From positions 54,692 through 118,691 of the forward strand of contig JAVYIG010006396.1 in the NCBI GenBank assembly GCA_035222895.1: 64,000 bases of DNA. The letters are read 5' to 3'. Made by a program: the position numbers and the translations under genes. Positions 10,580-20,624 of the stretch are shown one piece after another (positions within the stretch are counted from its first letter, which is position 1; each line of letters starts with the position of its first letter). The stretch comes from Strongylocentrotus droebachiensis (Eukaryota; Echinodermata; Echinoidea; Camarodonta; Strongylocentrotidae). The notes below the pieces were generated by a model, which saw nothing but the letters and a program-made list of their open reading frames with translations, did not search any database and was not told the DNA's origin.

Positions 10580-11700
10580 TGGAACAATGAAATCACTCAG
10601 GAAGGCAATGTTTGATCTTTTTTAATGTAATGTTAGTTGATGAAGGTATGATTCCAAGATATAAATATTCCTCTATTTAAACGGTTTGTGATAAAATAAC
10701 ATTGAATAATAGAAACAAACTTATTGCACACGTATACATCCCCGGGGCTATTCAAGGCCTACAAAGTTGCATTATTACCCTGGTTTTAGCCCGGCTGCCC
10801 TAAAGCGCTAACAAATGTTAAAGGAAAAGCAAATTCCTACGAGGTACCCATTAATGACGCTTGGGTGGATAGAGGCTGTAGATTAATGTCTTCCCAAAGA
10901 ACATTAGTGCCGCGGCGGGACTCGCACCGCGAACCATGAGACCCACAGTCCGGTGGCGTATTCACTAGACCACAAAACCTCTACAACACTAATGCAACAT
11001 TAATGCATCCTTCCTATCAGTCAGTGTCGGATCGAGACTGAGTACGTCGGTTGTGGAATTTCGATACAACCGGCCCACTCTACCTATAATATACATAACA
11101 ACCGACCCTCAGACCTAAAATCGACCAGCCCTCAAGCCAACAGTATCAAGCGGCCCTTTGGGAACGCTTGCCCGAACAACTCATGGCCAGCCTGTCCTTT
11201 CCTACGAGTGGCGTAACATTGGTTCATCCAGTGACGGTATCATCGACAGGGATGACTATGTCGAGAAGTGTGGTAATTAAAGGGTCGTTCCATCTTCTTT
11301 CTCCTTTCCTTTTTATGATGTGTCTTTCAATCTCTACCTCTCTCTTCCTCTGTGTGTTTTATCTTTCCTTTTTGTTTCCCCTTTTTTTTATCGCTAATCG
11401 ATACGGGGAGGCATGGATTGAAAATGTGATTGACATCTTCTTAGACAACCCATTAAAACAAGATTCATCAGCAGGAAACGTTTCTAATCAGTGTTACCTG
11501 TCTACAAAATGGAGTCAAAATCTAGGTCGCTCACAAAGGAAGACAAGCGAGAAAGGCCCCTCATTTCTTCAAACACGGGTTGGTAAATTTGTCCCGTCAT
11601 CACTAATGATAAGATCAAGCCTTTTTAATTACGTTTTCAGTGTCAACCCTTTTAAATAAATAGTTGCCTTGACACTTTCCCTTCCTCATCAATGTTATAA
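10580..11700. repeat. Segmental duplicate of 50640-52560
   Basis: The order of sequence blocks (GGTATGATTCCAAGATATAAATATTCC, the SINE, CTCTACAACACTAATGCAAC, CCCTCAGACCT and so on) is repeated at 50640-52560. This copy lacks the TIR element inserted at 51012-51849 and so shows the empty site near 10975. The 163-codon frame at 11168-11659 is not conserved in the other copy and is not called as a gene. Confidence 0.8.
10770..10985 (-). mobile_element. tRNA-derived SINE, family B, copy 1
   Basis: On the minus strand TGGTCTAGTGAATACGCC (A-box-like) is followed by GGTTCGCGGTGCGAGTCCC (B-box-like), then a body reaching about 10770. The partner is at 50745-51010 in the duplicated segment. The head looks like a tRNA, but no complete cloverleaf was found. 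Confidence 0.55.
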
Positions 11701-12200
11701 AGTGTCAAGATGGCTGATAGGGAGCATTAATTTCCCTTGCGTAGTGCGCTGTCTGGCTTTTCAGACATGTTTCAACCGGTTTTGTCTGGTTCGTTAATTT
11801 ATTCTATCGTTTTGTAGATCGTTCATGGCCGTCACGTAAAGCCCGTATGCGTGCAGTTTTTTTTTTTTTGCGCGTGTTTCGCCAATCACGCTTTAACAGC
11901 GATTGGGGTTTCGATCTCTTTTTTCCAGATGGAAATCAGAGGGATTATTTGTAATGGTACACACAGGTCGTCACTGTGTTTTTGTTTACCGTACCGGTCG
12001 AATTCTAAGTAAGAGATCATGGCGTACGCAATTATTATCAATGTCATAGTCAACTTGGGGCGGCACAAACACTAAACTGAATTCTACCGAAAAGACGTAT
12101 TTCCAGGATTTCGTTAAGTTTGGGGAGCTTATAAATTTCCTCAAAAGCTCATGATTTTTTTCTGTGAAAGTAAGTTGTCAACAAACACCATTGATTTTGA
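11701..12200. promoter_or_regulatory. Upstream region of receptor 12242, shared with other receptors
   Basis: No gene. Blocks here such as TTTCCAGGATTTCGTTAAG recur upstream of the receptors at 18374 and 45047. This conserved 5' flank probably contains the promoter and a 5' UTR intron. No TATA box was assigned with confidence. Confidence 0.45.
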
Positions 12201-12241
12201 ACAGGATTGTGATGCGCTTACATCAAGCACCTTTCTAAAAC
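12201..12241 (+). promoter_or_regulatory. Putative 5' UTR splice acceptor and leader of receptor 12242
   Basis: TTTTGAACAG|G ends at 12204, 37 bases before the ATG. The same acceptor-like sequence at nearly the same distance precedes the receptors at 18374 and 45047. This suggests a non-coding first exon joined to an intronless coding exon. The start context AAACATGGCG is good. Confidence 0.5.
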
Positions 12242-13265
12242 ATGGCGAGCACACCCACTGGAGCTGAAAACGTGACCGGCAACATCGTAGTACACCACCG
12301 TGATCATGACATTTTGGTTTTGTTTTGTTACGCTGTAACCATTGCACTGTCCCTATGTTTCAACTGTATCGCACTAGTCGTCATCCGTCACCAGAAAGAG
12401 CTTCAGGACTACATGAAAGTTCTTTACCAAATTATGGCAACTTCAGACCTTGTGTTGAGCATCAGTTGGAGCATCTGGAGTATCTTTTTGCTGTTATCCG
12501 CCAAGGAACGTGATGAACAGACTTGTACAGTCATTAATATGATGTTTCATTTTGTATATCACACTTCACTTTCATCAGTGATGATCTGTTTGTGCGGCAT
12601 TAGTTTGAACCTCTATCTTCTGGTGACAAAGCCGCTGAGATATCACACAATCCTAACGAGGAAACGATTTCTCTTTTCATTGGCATCCATGTACCTCCTG
12701 ACCTTCGTTGCACATGGTATCTTTCTACCTTTTCCCAATTCTCCTTTCCTAAGAGACGAAATTGAAATTTGCCTTGGTCGTGAAATCTCCTCATGGACGT
12801 CCACAGTAGACAAAATCTACCTCGTTTTTCCTGTATCTGTAACTCTGATCTTCACCACGCTGATTTACGTTCGTTTGCTCCTCATCGTGCGTCAGAAGAT
12901 GAAAGCTGTTGTGAATAATTTAAGGATCGTCCGACTTGACAGCACCGTAAAAGATGTCGGTATCGAGAAAGGTGTAGGTGATGGTTGTCAAGAACTTGAT
13001 CAGCCGCAGAATAGGATCGATGTAAACCCTGATGAAAACTTTAATCGTCCACCACAGGCACGGTTGAAAGGGTTCATTACCGTCATTCTTATTACGGGGT
13101 CTTTCTACATCGTGTGGATACCGTACCTAATTCTCAACACAAGCTCAGATTTCATCCTTGTCCTGGACTTAGTTGCAGATAGCAGCACGTGGGTTCAGCC
13201 GATAATTTATCTGCTCACCAACCCCGAAGCCAGGAAACTATGCTGGAAATTTGTCAATTTTAACA

Positions 13266-13270
<5 letters not shown>
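12242..13270 (+). CDS. Rhodopsin-like (class A) GPCR, 342 aa, intact
   Basis: A single-exon seven-helix receptor. Approximate helices: TM1 24-48 (N41), TM2 58-84 (D69 in ATSDL), TM3 97-127, TM4 141-164, TM5 190-217, TM6 277-300 (VWIP 291-294), TM7 305-327. C95 before TM3 and C177 in extracellular loop 2 can form the class A disulfide. N10-V-T is an N-glycosylation sequon. The DRY box is replaced by NLY (123-125), followed by KPLRY, and NPxxY by QPIIY (319-323). Intracellular loop 3 is about 57 residues. The start is supported by alignment with the receptor at 45047. Its stop codon lies inside a (TAA)n tract brought by a retroposon. Ligand and G-protein coupling are unknown; the missing DRY arginine makes standard coupling uncertain. 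Confidence 0.93.
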
Positions 13271-13306
<36 letters not shown>

Positions 13307-13370
13307 TATTTATAAAGCGCAACATATCCATCTCCAGAGATGGTCAAGGCGCATACAAATAATGTAAATA
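13270..13370 (-). mobile_element. Short retroposon with (TAA)n tail inserted at the receptor stop codon
   Basis: The paralogues end AAC AAA TAG TCG. Here AAATA (13265-13269) is followed by (TAA)n and a TTTATAAAGCGC...GGTCAAGGCGC segment, then AAATA again (13366-13370) and GTCG. The 5-bp repeat AAATA fits a target-site duplication. On the minus strand the insert ends in (TTA)n, the tail type of CR1/L2-like LINEs and the SINEs they mobilise. The insertion replaced TAG by TAA without changing the protein. Confidence 0.8.
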
Positions 13371-13985
13371 GTCGAATATTGTAACTAATCAGCAACTACA
13401 GTGTCTGACTTCTTGTTATTAATTAAGATAAAATGTTATCAAATTATACTTTTGCATTTAATCTTAATATTGTTTGTTCTTTTCAATGAAGTATTGTTAG
13501 AATCTTCTTGTTTTGCAATATTTTCTTAACTGATGTAATTAAGTTACTGTAGCTATTCCAATGTTATATAAAATATATGTTTGATATTCTGATATTTGTT
13601 TAGCGCATCCAGATGGCAAAATATCATCCTTTTTGTTTTACCAAAGATTATATATTATTGGCATATTGAATGAGAAATGTTGACTTGTTGATTGATTAAT
13701 CGATTGATTAATTTATTGGCTAGTTTTTTCGTTGGTTGATGTTGTGTGTGTTTTATTGGTTGGTTGGTTGAATGATCAATTGGTTAATTGGTTGGTTGGT
13801 TGGTTGGTTCGTTCGTTTATTGATTGATTGATTTCCCGATTTACTGCTTTGTTGGTCAGTTAATTTATTGATTGCTTGATCGATCGATTTGTTTATTTGT
13901 TGGTTGGTTGTTGGTTAAATTTGTAAGATTGTATTGACTCTATTGACCCCTCTAGGGGTATGAGAGTACAAAAATATTAACAACA
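13371..13985. other. Receptor 3' flank, then GATT/GGTT simple repeats
   Basis: 13371-13660 matches the 3' flanks of the receptors at 1, 18 and 45 kb. From about 13675 to 13920 the sequence is an imperfect run of GATT, GGTT and TTGG words. A similar tract lies at 50240-50420. No gene. Confidence 0.7.
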
Positions 13986-13989
13986 TAGT

Positions 13990-14165
13990 ATCAATGTTTT
14001 AACAGTTCGAATGGCCGAATTTCATTTCATTTTGACGACTCCGGAACCTTGCAGTACACAGCAATACTTATATGCTACATAATCAACTTTTTCTGATCGA
14101 TCCGAAAACCGTTTCGTTCACACTGCAATCACATGACAAGAACTCAACTTTGTATTTCAGTCTAG
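13990..14165. repeat. Dispersed repeat C, partial copy
   Basis: TTTTGACGACTCCGGAACCTTGCAGTACAC and the following bases match the second half of the repeat at 7745-7990. The first half is absent. Confidence 0.55.
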
Positions 14166-14564
14166 AAATGAAGAGGGCCTGTGGTTATGACAATATACAT
14201 GTACGATAGTTAAATAATAGTGCTGTTTACATATAAGGTACCCTGGTATATATCTTTACTTTATTTTTAGAATGTGGAAAGGTTCCAGATAAGATGAAAA
14301 AAGCGAAAGATACACCAATTTATAAAAAGGGAACAAACCGGTAATGCCAGTGTTAGCTAAAGTCTTTGAAATAACGAATGGCTGAACAAAACAGTTTATA
14401 GAATAAAACAATAAAAAAAAATACCATTATCAATCTAGATTTCGTAAAAGAATGCAGCACAAAATTAGCATTGATAAACTTATCCAAAGTAATTTTCAAT
14501 GTAATAGATGACGGTCAAGCAAAACTGGGATTTTTTTTCTACAAATAGGCGTTTGATTTCATTT
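14166..14564. other. Intergenic, nothing recognised
   Basis: No gene or repeat relationship could be supported between the repeat C fragment and the duplicated receptor flank that begins at 14565. Confidence 0.4.
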
Positions 14565-15163
14565 TCCATGGATCTTTATCCTATGCTGGGAATGCCACTG
14601 CTTGGTGCTTATGACAGGAGTTTTCATCTTTCAGTAGAAGTAATTACTAAATATCAACGCGTTGACTTGATTCATTCTGAATGTACGATCATGTCTCCTC
14701 CTCCGTTATTTGCATGGGTAATGCCTACCCCACCTCTTGTCACACGCATCTAAGCCAAAATGTCATCAAAAAGTATAATAAATCTGTCATTTTCAAATAT
14801 ATATAATAATGATTGCACCGTCTCGCAGATATATGACCTCAATGTATATACACATGTCAAATCATTTAATAGCTCTTTGAAGGAACTTGATTTGAGATTG
14901 ATCCGTCCATTTATGTGATCAGGAACGTGCAGGTTTCTAAAAGGTAATTACTTGGACCAGCACTTTTTCCAATGACACTACCATTATGACTCTTCCTTCT
15001 GCAGTGGCGTGACATGGGTGAGGTCATTGCTGGGGTACCAGCATCATTTAGGGAGGGGCGCTGGTCTGATTCGACATTGAAATGTGAATTGACAAAAGCC
15101 CTTGATTTGGGGCAGGATGTCGGATATGGCCATAACATTTTATTTTCATTTTCCCTTTCCCGT

Positions 15164-15202
<39 letters not shown>

Positions 15203-16020
15203 CTCTCTCTCTCTCTCTCTCTCTTTTCTTTCCATCTCTCTATGTTATTAGGCTGAGGGCAAGTGGCCCCTACACTCCTTATCTAAGCCTCTGTCATCAC
15301 GTGATCATTGTCATGTATTGTCATTGTCGTGTATTTTGCCATCGATCAGGATTTTCTTAAACCCCGTCTTAACCGGAAAATATAGTCGCGGTGTCATCCT
15401 GACGTTGTCCGGATGAGAATTCTACCCCGTTCCAGTTAAGACGCGTCAATCAGGGTAAAATCAGGACATCATCGAGGTGAGTTTCACCCTAGTCGGGTCC
15501 GGGTGAGATCGCGGTAACGTCCAGACGACATCCTGACAACATCCTGATAAACGGCCTTTTAAGACGCGCGCGGAACTCTACCCGGGTAGATGACGTCAGG
15601 GCACCGTATACATGTACACAGCGGGCGCCAGCTGATCGTGAAGAGGGAGGTGCGGTTGTTATGGTAACCTACCCGAGCGAGGTTTTGCGGATGGCTGGTT
15701 AAGACTGTGTCCATGAGCCTGGCAAAACCTCATCCCGTGTTTTACGATCAGACCGTGACAGCCCCCCAACTGTTTCTTATCAACATATCGCTCGGGTGAG
15801 ATCGAAAAAGTTCTATCAAGACGGGGCTTTACATATAATATATAGACCGTGATTTGAGAACATGCATCGTAATTGGTGATCATAAATGCAGATTGACAAC
15901 ACTAATCAGAGACTTCAGGTGTGGATGATATATTGTTATTGGTTACTTTAAGAGCATACAAGTTCACAATGTGCTAAAGGCGCTCCAATATTATCCGGGC
16001 TCTCTCTAGACTACCATAAA
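14565..16020. repeat. Orphan copy of a receptor 5' flank (no receptor follows)
   Basis: From ATGGATCTTTATCC onward this matches 32085-33165, the flank before the receptor at 33382, and in part 55130-57400. Homology stops near 16020, before the point where the receptor would start. A 469-bp MITE (15360-15828) interrupts it, and a (CT)n tract lies at 15166-15226. Confidence 0.75.
15360..15828. mobile_element. Harbinger-type MITE with TTA duplication (AACCCCGTCTT ends)
   Basis: The left end AACCCCGTCTT and right end (reverse complement AGCCCCGTCTT) are flanked by TTA on both sides (15357-15359, 15829-15831). The uninterrupted receptor flanks at 32.9 and 57.2 kb lack it. The insert is clearly richer in G+C than its surroundings. 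A 3-bp TTA duplication is characteristic of PIF/Harbinger. No coding sequence. Confidence 0.75.
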
Positions 16021-16182
16021 ATATACTTTAAAATCTTTAATTCAGTATTAAGATCGATCCGATCCATTTTAAAATTAAAGATTGAATTCAATTCATGAAA
16101 CAGACGCTGTACCCAATCCAATTTAGATTAGTAATATAAAACGCCTAGTCAATTACCTTATCATACGTATATTATGTTAGTG
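16021..16182. other. Spacer before the hAT-like element
   Basis: No gene seen. It ends with TGTTAGTG (16175-16182), the left target duplication of the following element. Confidence 0.5.
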
Positions 16183-17880
16183 CAGAGGCGGCGCTCCCGG
16201 GGGGGGCAGGGGGGCACAGTGCCCTCCCACTTTTTCAAGTACCCTAAAAGTGCCCCTTTTTGCATAGGAAAAGTGCCCCTTTTTACCTTGACAAGTGCCC
16301 CTTTTTACAGAGGAAAAGTGCCCCTTTTATTTTGAAAAGTGCCCCTATTCATTTTGAAAAGTGCCCCTTTCCCTTTCCACCTCTGTAAGTGCCCCTTTTA
16401 TTTTGACACGTACCCCTTTTCCTTTGAAAAGTTCCCATTTTCCTTTGCAATAAGTGCCTTTTTTAATCTCTAGTAAGTTCCCCTTTTTAGTTGCGAGAAG
16501 CGCCCCTTTTTCACTTTTGTTAAGCGCCCCCTTCACCTCTGATAATTGCCCTATTTAAATCTGAGAGGTTCCCGTTTTTTGCCTTGACAAGTGCCCCTTT
16601 TCCTTTGTAAAAAGTGCCCCTTCCCCTTTTTAACTTGGATAAGCGCACCTTATATTTTCACATGTGCCCCATTTCCCTTTTAATGAGTGCCCATTTTGCT
16701 TATGATAAGTGCCCCCATTTAAAGAAGAGCCCTTTTCCCTTCTCCTTAATGCCCCTTTTCCTTTTCATCTATGAAAATAGTTCCTTTTCATTCTCATAAG
16801 TGCCCCTTTTCATCCTTTGTAAATGACCCTATTCAATTCTGAGAGATACTCGTTTTACTTTGACAAGTACCCCTTCCCCTCCAGATAAGTGCTCCCTTCA
16901 TCTCTTATAAATGCCCCTTTTATTTTGACACGTCCCCCTTTTCCTTCCCAATAAATGCTCTTTTTTTCCTTATAAGTGTCCCTTCTCCTTCTCATAATTA
17001 CCCCCTTTTCGTCTTAGATAAGTGCCCCGTTTATTTTAATATGTGCCTCTTTTTCCTTTTAATAAGAGCCACTTCCCCCTTATCATTACCCTTTTAACAA
17101 TGATATGTGCCCAAATTCTTTTCTAATAAAGACCCTATCCCTTTTTTTCATAAATGCCCCTTTTCACTTCTTATAAATGCCCCCTATCAAAATCTAATGG
17201 GCGCCTCTTTTCCATCGATAAATGCCCATTTCCTTTTCATCCCTGGTGCATGCCTCTTTTTTTAGGTGTAAGAAGTGCCCCATTTTCACCTCTGATAATT
17301 AGCCTTTGTACTCTGACACGTGCTCCTTTTATTTTCTAATAACTGTCTTAACCCTTTCGATAAGTGTCCCCTTTTCCTCTCATCATCAAACGTGCCCCTA
17401 ACTTCAAGCGACTAAAAGCAATTTCCCCCAAGGCTCGCTCGCTACGCTCGCTCGTAATTATAGATGTTATAATTATGTAACTTGTCAAAGATCTTTTAAG
17501 TCTTACGTTATGAGAATGTGCTTATATAACCCCATCAGGATTGGGTCATTCCTCTATGATAAGATGTATTTTTTTGCACTGCGACCTCATAAATCTTTAA
17601 AAAGAATTCTCGCTCGCTTTGCTCGCTCGCAAATGAATTTTTAGACCATCACACTCAGATGATACGCAAAATCTTATATGATGTATAAATAAAAACAAAT
17701 ATTGAAATCATCCCCGATAATGTAATCACAATATAGGTGTATATACCAATGTCTAAACAATTGTATATATTCCCTTTGAGATTTCCCTTTGAAGGTGCCC
17801 TTTTTTTTTCTCCAGAAAGTGCCCTTTTTTGTTGGTGCCCCCCCCCCCCCCCAACTTTGGAAGTCGCTCCGCCGCCTCTG
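16183..17880. mobile_element. Non-autonomous hAT-like element filled with a GTGCCCC minisatellite
   Basis: It is bounded by inverted ends, CAGAGGCGGCGCTCCC on the left and reverse complement CAGAGGCGGCGGAGCGAC on the right. A perfect 8-bp duplication TGTTAGTG flanks it (16175-16182 and 17881-17888). An 8-bp duplication with CAG-type ends fits the hAT superfamily. Nearly all of the interior to about 17400 is a degenerate tandem repeat of AAGTGCCCCTTTT-like words. The rest has CTCGCTCGCTACGCTCGCTCG-like palindromic motifs near 17432 and 17610, then poly-C. No transposase; the small frames are repeat artefacts. Confidence 0.85.
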
Positions 17881-17888
17881 TGTTAGTG

Positions 17889-18337
17889 GATTATGCCAAT
17901 TGGTCCATGACTTGATCGGTTAACTTGATGCTCATGAATGATATATGTACACGAATGCTAATCAAATTGTCAATCAAACCGTCCTGAAAAAAATCACCCA
18001 GTACCATGAACAGATAAGGACGTGCACAATTACTACCGATGTCGTTTTTAGATTGAGACAGCACAAACATGAAATTGAGTTTGAACTGCAGCACGAAACA
18101 TCGGATTCTTTCTACCGACAAGACGTGGTTCCAGATTTCGTTAAGATTGGTGTGTTTTCTTATTTCCTCTGACGCTTCTGCATTTGAACTGCAACACGAA
18201 ACATCATATTCTTTACGCCGAAAAGACGTAGTTTAACGATCTCGTTAAGATTGGTGTGTTTCCTAATTTCCTCAGACGCTTCTGAATTTTGTTTGTGGAA
18301 GGAGGCGATCATCAAATCAACACTCTTTTGTTAACAG
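17889..18337. promoter_or_regulatory. Upstream region of receptor pseudogene 18374
   Basis: It matches 44700-45009 upstream of the intact receptor at 45047, including TGATGCTCATGAATGATATATGT and the GAACAGATAAGGACGTGCACAATTA-like block. An acceptor-like TTAACAG|G ends at 18337, 36 bases before the ATG. A 60-base block (AACTGCA...CGTTAAGATTGGTGTGTTTCCT) is present twice in tandem, at about 18085-18165 and 18188-18265. Confidence 0.55.
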
Positions 18338-18373
18338 GATTGTGATGCACTTAAAGCAAGCCAGTTTCTAAAC

Positions 18374-19406
18374 ATGGCGACTGCTTTACCTGGAGCGGAA
18401 AACGTGACCAGCAACATAACAAGACACCATAGTGATCATTACATTTTGCGTTTTTTCTGTTACGCTGTGACGATTGCCATCTCCATTTTTGTTCAACTGT
18501 ATCGCACTAGCCGTCATCCATCACCAGAAAGAGCTTCAGGACTACATGAAAGTCCTTTACCAAATTCTGGCAACGTCTGACCTTGTTTTGGGCATTAGTT
18601 GGAGTATCTGGAATATCTTATGGCTGTTATCAAATAAGGAACGTGATGAACAGACTTGTACAGTCATTAGTATGATATTTTCTTTTGTATATTACACTTC
18701 GCTTTCATCCGTGATGATCTGTTTGTGCGGCATTAGTTTGAACCTCTATCTTCTGGTGACAAAGCCGCTGAGATATCACACGATCCTTACTAGGAAACGA
18801 TTTCTCTTTTCATTGGCATCCATGTATCTTCTGACCTTCGTTGCACACGGGATCTATCTACCTTTTCCCAATTCTCCATTCATAAGAAACGAAATTGAAA
18901 TTTGCCTGGGTCGTGAAATCCCTTTAAGGACGTCAATAGTGGATACATTCTACACCGTTTTTCCTGTATGCGCAACTCTGATCTTCACCACACTGATTTA
19001 CGTTCGTTTGCTCCTCATCGTGCGTCAGAAGATGAAAGCGGTTGTGAATAATTTAAGAATTGTCCGACTTGACCACACCGTAAAAGATGTTGGTATCGAG
19101 AATGGTGTAGGTGGTGGTTGTCAACAACTTAATCAGCCGCAGAATAGAATTGGTGTAAACCCTCCTGGTGAAAACCTTAATCGTCCACCACAAGCGCGGT
19201 TGAAAGGGTTCATTACCGTCATTTTGATTACGGGGTCTTTCTACATCGTGTGGATACCGTAAATTATTCTCCATACAATCTCAAATTTCAACTTCATCCT
19301 GGACTTCGTTGCAGCTAGCAGTACGTGGGTTAAGCCGATAATTTATCTGCTCACCAACACCGAAGCCAGAAAACTATGCTGGAAATATGTTAATTTTAAC
19401 AAATAG
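18374..19406 (+). pseudogene. Rhodopsin-like GPCR pseudogene: one frameshift, one nonsense codon
   Basis: The ATG (MATALPGAENVT) opens a frame that matches the paralogues to TM1. One extra T in the run ATTTTTG near 18487 moves the reading frame. From there the second frame matches TM1 to TM6 well (C3.25, NLY, KPLRY, loop 3). In TM6 the codon after IVWIP is TAA (19260-19262) where the intact genes have TAC. TM7 continues in frame after it to TAG at 19404-19406, with KPIIY instead of QPIIY and NTEAR instead of NPEAR. The body is otherwise well preserved, so inactivation looks recent. A sequencing error in the T run is possible, but the nonsense codon would still remove TM7. Confidence 0.88.
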
Positions 19407-19975
19407 TCGAATAGTGTAACTAAACCGCAACTAAACATCAATTGACATTATGTTTTTAATTAAGATAATATTTTACCACATTACTTTCGCCTTTAATGTT
19501 AATATTGTATGTTCCTTTCAATTAAATATTGTACAATGTATTTAGAATTTTCTTTTTTTGCAATATGTTCTTAAGTGATGTAATGCAGTTACTGTAGCTA
19601 TTGCAATTGTTATATACCATATAAGTTTGATCTTTTGCTAATTGTTAAGCGCATAATGGTGGCATCATATCATGCTCTTTGTTACCAAAGATTATATATC
19701 AGCTAATATTTTTCAACAGAGCTCCTAACCACACTCATTTTTTTCATTTTGTGGTGGTCTAGTGAATAAGCCACCAAGCTATAAAACATAGGGTTTTAGG
19801 TTCAAATCCCTACCATTTCCTTAGGCAACATATTGATCTTCATTTGCCACTTTTCATCCAGGTAAAGATAATGAGTATACATAGGAGGAAAACTTCATGC
19901 TTGCATGAGCGCCTTATCATCATATATCAGGTTTTTGTCGAGTAAATATAACTAATGCCAAAATATGGTAGGGTA
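19407..19975. other. Receptor 3' flank with SINE copy 3 (19751-19912)
   Basis: It matches 322-808 downstream of the first receptor. The SINE has TGGTCTAGTGAATAAGCC and the B-box-like GGTTCAAATCC at 19799-19809. No tandem duplication here. Confidence 0.7.
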
Positions 19976-20196
19976 TTATTTCATTTTCCAAACGTAAACA
20001 GTTAAATTTGTTGTGAATTAATGCAGAAGGCTGTTATGGTTTGCAATTTGTAAAATAATGGACTTGTGTTAGAAAAATGAGGTGAACCAGTTATTACGCG
20101 AAGGGCTCTCTTTTGTAATAATTGAAAATAGCTGATTTTGGTTTTGGCGCTTTGGGAACAGTTGGAACAAGGAAGAATTGGGTGTAGATAGTTCAT
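19976..20196 (-). pseudogene. LINE 3'-end fragment, second copy
   Basis: The minus-strand frame reads LLQKRALRVITGSPHFSNTS then PLFYKL and ends IxSQQI-stop, the typical tail of CR1/L2-like ORF2. It is the better preserved partner of 2237-2395. A GPCR relic starts immediately beyond its truncated 5' end. Confidence 0.65.
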
Positions 20197-20199
20197 ATG

Positions 20200-20624
20200 C
20201 TATATTCAATTTTCCCCGTTTGTGCAACTATGGTATTTACGACAACGATCTTTATTCGATTAATGATTATTGCGCGTCAGAAAGTGAAGGCGGTAGCTAG
20301 CGCAGAGATTTTACATGGTTTCCCAGGTGTTCATGCTAACAATGTGACGGACAATCATAGACATTGACTCTTTCGTTATGTCGTTGCGGTAAAGAATAAC
20401 GGTTTTAGAAAGAAGAGAGTGTTTCCAAAAGGATTCATTACAATTATCCTTCTCACAGGCCCCGTTTGTGTTCTTTGGACATCTCGTGTTCTTTCGTATG
20501 TAACTGAAATAAATACACCCATGCTCGAGTGGCATCAAGTAACACATGGGTACAACCCATTTTGTACCTCATAACTAAATTCATGGATGTTTTTAACTGC
20601 AAAGAGTCTGCGAGCAAACAGTAG
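20200..20624 (+). pseudogene. GPCR relic: TM5 to TM7 only
   Basis: One frame reads FPVCATMVFTTTIF and IIARQKVKAVAS (TM5 and start of loop 3), an in-frame stop, then FPKGFITIILLTG (TM6 start). A second frame gives TWVQPILYLITK (TM7) with a final stop at 20622-20624. TM1 to TM4 are missing; the LINE fragment abuts the break. In TM6, WIP has become WTS. It is diverged from all other receptors here and so is an older, dead member. Confidence 0.8.

Noticed and set aside
11168..11659. 163-codon plus-strand open frame
   Set aside because: It lies in a duplicated segment, the other copy (about 52030-52560) does not keep the frame, and the composition follows a CT-rich repeat.
16345..17339. Possible CRISPR-like or regularly spaced array
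   Set aside because: The units are degenerate GTGCCCC words without constant repeats or unique spacers, inside a eukaryotic hAT-like element.
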